Assembly (NCBI GenBank): GCA_018372435.1
Contig: JAHAJA010000035.1
Span: 1 to 44,188 of the forward strand
From: Clostridiales bacterium
GTDB lineage: Bacteria > Bacillota > Clostridia > Lachnospirales > Lachnospiraceae
Reading direction: 5' to 3'
DNA length: 44,188 bases
The notes beneath the pieces are model-generated. The model saw nothing but the letters and a program-made list of their open reading frames with translations. It made no database searches and was not told where the DNA came from. Positions 42,501 to 44,188 of this stretch are shown in pieces. Each line of letters opens with the position of its first letter. Position 1 is the first letter of the stretch. Position numbers and translations under genes: made by a program.

Positions 42501-43966
42501 TATTAATCGAAAATGCCTGTCTTCAGACATTTGCTGATGAAACCAAAGTATTACAGAAAATCAATTCAGTTGTAAATGGTATGGGAGATCCTGTAAGTAG
42601 TGGTACAGACCCGGTAACAGGAGAGAAAGGCACTAGTTGGGATAGATCGTTCTTGCTCTACTATAATAACGGGGTAGCAGAAGGCAGTTATAGAAAACTG
42701 ACTCAGGCATATAAGTCTTTAGAGGAAAAGTGTAAGAACATTAGTGAACAGTTAGAAACTATTACAGATGAGGCTAAGAGAGCAGAGTTAGAAGAAGCAT
42801 TAAAAAATGCGAAAAAACTTTTAGAAGGTTATGAGATATCCATATCATGGCCAATTCAGGAGGAAACGAAAGAAAAAGTGTCTTTAATGGAAGAAACAAT
42901 TTCAGAAATAGAAGAAATTGTTGAGAGAGTACCTGGAGTTTCTAAGACAGAACTGAAAACCTTGATTAAGCAGTATAGTTACCTTAAGAAAGATGACTAT
43001 ACACAGAAATCATGGGATGCATTTTTAGCGGCTTTACAGGCGGCAAAGGAAGTTGCGGGTAATGTGAATGCAACCCAGGAAGATGTTGATGCAGCAGTGG
43101 CAGTTCTTCAGAGTGCTCAGAAAGCATTAGTGAAAGTGAATGCGGGCGGTTCTACGGGTGGTTCTAATGGAAGTGATGGAAATAATGGAAACAATGAACA
43201 GAACGTACAGAATGTACAGATTAAGATAAGCATTGGCAAAACAAGCATACTTCAGAATGAGACAACACAGTGTACCGTTACTGGTGACAAAAATCCAACA
43301 TATGCTTCTAATAACAATGCAGTAGCGACTGTAGATGCGAACGGTGTAGTAACTGGTATATCTGCTGGAACAGCAACCATCACAGCAACATCAGCACGAT
43401 TAGGCTCTACAGCAAGTGTAACCATCACAGTTGTTAAGCCTACTGTAAAATGGAACGCAACTTACAATACAATTCCATTACAGCTTAAGAATGGCGAAAA
43501 AGTCAACAAGACAACAGTATTACAGCCAATGGGCTTACAGGAAGGTGACTCCATCAAGAGTTATAGTTCTTCTAAGACAAGTGTTGCAACCGTTAAGAAA
43601 GCAACTAATGGAAAACTTACAATCACACCAAAGAAAACTGGTAGTACAAAGATTACAGTTACCACTACCTACGGTGCGACAGCAACCTTCACACTGAAAG
43701 TTCAGAAGGATATTGTTAAGGTAAATGAATTAATTGTTGATAATGTAAAGAATGGAAAATTGACATTGAATAAGGGCGAGAGCTTTGCATTACAAACAAC
43801 TAAGATGTATATTACGGCATTAGATAAAGTGACATTCACATCAAACAACAAGGAAGTTATAACCGTTTCTTCCGAAGGAATGATTACGGCGAAGAAGAAG
43901 GGAACAGCAAAGATTACTGTGAACTGTCAGAAAAAGAAAGTAGTAATTACTGTTATAGTAAAATAG
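39539..43966 (+). CDS. Large secreted beta-helix protein (GH55-like) with FN3, FIVAR and Ig-like domains
   Basis: 1475 residues, with AAAAGGAGAAGG before the ATG. Signal peptide about 1-30 (LLVFVMVLQMALPMTVLAAP). Next come a fascin-like/beta-trefoil-like part (about 45-225), two fibronectin III domains (about 226-320 and 326-420), and a pectate-lyase-type right-handed beta-helix region (about 440-1000) carrying WNGENGATYFYQNETCYDP and FWIWRADHGAGVAWNG. I associate these with GH55-like proteins of actinobacteria, labelled coagulation factor 5/8 type or adenylyl cyclase. A coiled coil and a FIVAR module (about 1140-1200, TQKSWDAFLAALQAAKEV) follow, then three bacterial Ig-like (Big_2) domains to the end. 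There is no LPXTG or S-layer motif. It is probably a secreted polysaccharide-active or adhesive protein; substrate unknown. Confidence 0.88.
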   Translation: MRKRVSRIIAKLLVFVMVLQMALPMTVLAAPVQSDGENSLVTGDDYFGQNNDTITEDGVALRADVGTDEGFTIKHVATDKLVKSYETDNVALTVDGEEGDFATIFSKAVFGINDNNSMGNSKLPVVSLVSKEYNKGIASVGWNNGAKATVVKVNGSTSGNGWESVQIVANGDGTVSFKDSYFDKYITVETVDGAPVLQCMSDKTRETLTENEKFIINSKVAPNKVESLAVDNSTKTQTTLDLTWNKPASIYTNVQVLKKGPDDLEFKKIADLADETSYQVTGLSEGTEYSFKLLVINGNGDAADITYSTESNEVTAKTRAGLKPATPTNLKLEEQEGGKFLISWDTAENATHYRILRAQSMFGTYQTIATVSETSAKIAYENDRYENYYRVVALNNGEAGGGDFTYAEESEASAYVSLETEMFGDHTLVFAPTDDVKKIDETLHKLFDETNDSSKDAQFRGEHWQVYFKPGDYTQTSCINLGFYTSINGLGETPYDVKLNNIAIPDYLGGNNATCNFWRSTENLSIINTGNEQGKAQYGSWRGDWFNWAVAQAAPLRRVYSERPVAYDWNYGWASGGYVADCYFTGIDGEGNSAGTWAGQQFYTRNTEMAGNAFGTTLNNFFQGVEAPNLPNADGVEKGKSRALLNGNGYSNWKIADSNGNQQVFTNVEETKKLAEKPFLYIDDNGKYQVFVPAVRENTKGISWSKDDMGEGKSVSLDTFYIAKPTDSAATINAQLAAGKNIYFTPGIYHAEETIKVTKADTIILGSGLATIIPDNEDAAMRIADVDGVRVAGIILDAGKHSEYLLVVGEQGSDKDHSANPTILQDIFLRVGGTTDELTKSDNALEINSNNVIGDHFWIWRADHGAGVAWNGNESQHGLIVNGDDVTCYALFNEHFQDYTTLWNGENGATYFYQNETCYDPISQEEWMSHDGTVNGYASYKVADGVDTHYAIGLGIYNVFIFTGPTYDASEVQIQLDNAIEVPDKEGVLIENACLQTFADETKVLQKINSVVNGMGDPVSSGTDPVTGEKGTSWDRSFLLYYNNGVAEGSYRKLTQAYKSLEEKCKNISEQLETITDEAKRAELEEALKNAKKLLEGYEISISWPIQEETKEKVSLMEETISEIEEIVERVPGVSKTELKTLIKQYSYLKKDDYTQKSWDAFLAALQAAKEVAGNVNATQEDVDAAVAVLQSAQKALVKVNAGGSTGGSNGSDGNNGNNEQNVQNVQIKISIGKTSILQNETTQCTVTGDKNPTYASNNNAVATVDANGVVTGISAGTATITATSARLGSTASVTITVVKPTVKWNATYNTIPLQLKNGEKVNKTTVLQPMGLQEGDSIKSYSSSKTSVATVKKATNGKLTITPKKTGSTKITVTTTYGATATFTLKVQKDIVKVNELIVDNVKNGKLTLNKGESFALQTTKMYITALDKVTFTSNNKEVITVSSEGMITAKKKGTAKITVNCQKKKVVITVIVK

Positions 43967-43993
43967 CAACAGTTTTGAGCTGCCCACAAACTA

Positions 43994-44097
43994 ATTAAGA
44001 ATACCATTCAAAATATTAGTGAAAAGGGATTATAGAAATTATTATAAATATATGCGATTGAAAACCTATGAGGAGAAAATCTTCATAGGTTTTTATG
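43994..44097 (+). pseudogene. Remnant of a gntR 3' end plus terminator (right copy of the direct repeat)
   Basis: In frame it reads IKNTIQNISEKGL and then TAG, against IKNTINNISEKGLEKLL in the intact gene. The 13-nt spacer and the terminator (AAAACCTATG 44061-44070 with CATAGGTTTT 44084-44093, then ATG) follow as in the original. It has no upstream coding part, so it is a fragment. Homology ends exactly where the group IIC intron begins. Confidence 0.88.
44061..44094 (+). terminator. Terminator now serving the surface-protein gene
   Basis: This is a 10-bp stem plus an apical AGGAG-type loop, followed by T4-5. It derives from the gntR terminator copy and is the attachment point of the intron. 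Confidence 0.85.
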
Positions 44098-44188
44098 GTT
44101 TGCCCGACATGGGCAAACTCTAACGGGTGAATGTCCCGAGTGTACCTAGGCAATGGGAAACACATAGCTGAACAGCAAGGGTGTCTAT
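44098..44188 (+). mobile_element. Group IIC intron, 5' end (domain I fragment), truncated by window edge
   Basis: It starts GTTTGCCCGACATGGGCAAA directly after TTTTTATG of the terminator and is identical over 91 nt to the reverse complement of 7-97. The features are the same as for the left copy: a 5' hairpin, the GGGTGAATGTCCCGA element, and CAGCAAGGGTGTCTAT. The window ends inside domain I. Identity between copies implies recent spread. Confidence 0.82.

Noticed and set aside
1..44188. Whole window as one composite transposon bounded by inverted repeats
   Set aside because: The terminal inverted repeats are outward-facing 5' ends of group II introns, which move singly by retrotransposition. 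The genes between are mostly housekeeping, so the symmetry more likely reflects assembly breaks.

Overview
The window reads as low-GC Firmicutes DNA, most likely from the Lachnospiraceae (a Lachnoclostridium/Clostridium phytofermentans-type organism). This is an inference from AT-rich codon use, strong AGGAGG ribosome sites, a T-box in front of leuS, an apparent Re-type citrate synthase, LuxS, Cys/Gly-rich small proteins of the spore-former type, and a heterodimeric ABC exporter. No rRNA, tRNA, CRISPR array, plasmid or phage genes were seen. Both ends of the window are the same 91-nt sequence in outward-facing orientation. It looks like the 5' end (domain I) of a group IIC intron, and each copy sits directly behind a rho-independent terminator. 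The window is therefore probably a contig that ends where a dispersed intron could not be assembled through.

Layout. 0-2.7 kb: sparse region with a glycine-zipper membrane protein between two diverged copies of a terminator, several very small genes and an HPr-like protein without the phosphorylatable histidine. 2.7-6.3 kb: a Cache-HAMP-GGDEF-EAL cyclic-di-GMP protein and an aldose-1-epimerase-like protein. 6.5-13.2 kb: a HelD/UvrD-type RNA polymerase-recycling helicase, an AGCS sodium:alanine/glycine symporter, then a leucine T-box and leuS. 13.3-16.8 kb: a two-gene unit of unknown function with an extremely Asn/Met-rich protein, then luxS, a VOC protein and a small repeat protein. 16.8-21.3 kb: a polyamine uptake operon (XRE-cupin regulator, potA, potB, fused potC-potD) with a clear promoter and a palindromic operator candidate. 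21.6-26.7 kb: aroC and aroK around small genes and a structured intergenic stretch, an intracellular-type subtilase and a PfkB sugar kinase. 26.9-31.8 kb: a marR regulator with a palindrome at its promoter driving a heterodimeric ABC exporter with one degenerate ATP site. 31.9-35.5 kb: a DUF1653 protein, a 226-bp long-hairpin (MITE-like) element, carbamate kinase, a secreted YHYH/peptidoglycan-binding protein and an AraC/GyrI-like regulator. 35.6-39.2 kb: Re-citrate synthase, isocitrate dehydrogenase and a GntR/FCD regulator in one operon, with two ATTGTATACA sites 53 bp apart at the promoter. 39.5-44 kb: a 1475-residue secreted beta-helix protein with FN3, FIVAR and Ig-like domains.

Taken together: most genes are ordinary chromosomal housekeeping and transport functions. 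The unusual parts are structural. The large surface-protein gene lies between the real 3' end of gntR and a second, decayed copy of that 3' end plus its terminator, so it looks like an inserted or duplicated segment. The right-hand intron then sits exactly at the edge of that second copy. I found no clear undescribed multi-gene system. The best candidates for new biology are the Asn/Met-rich protein with its 89-residue partner, the structured leader before the 72-residue gene, the self-contained citrate synthase/icd/gntR control circuit, and several very short ORFs whose stop codons overlap the next start codon.
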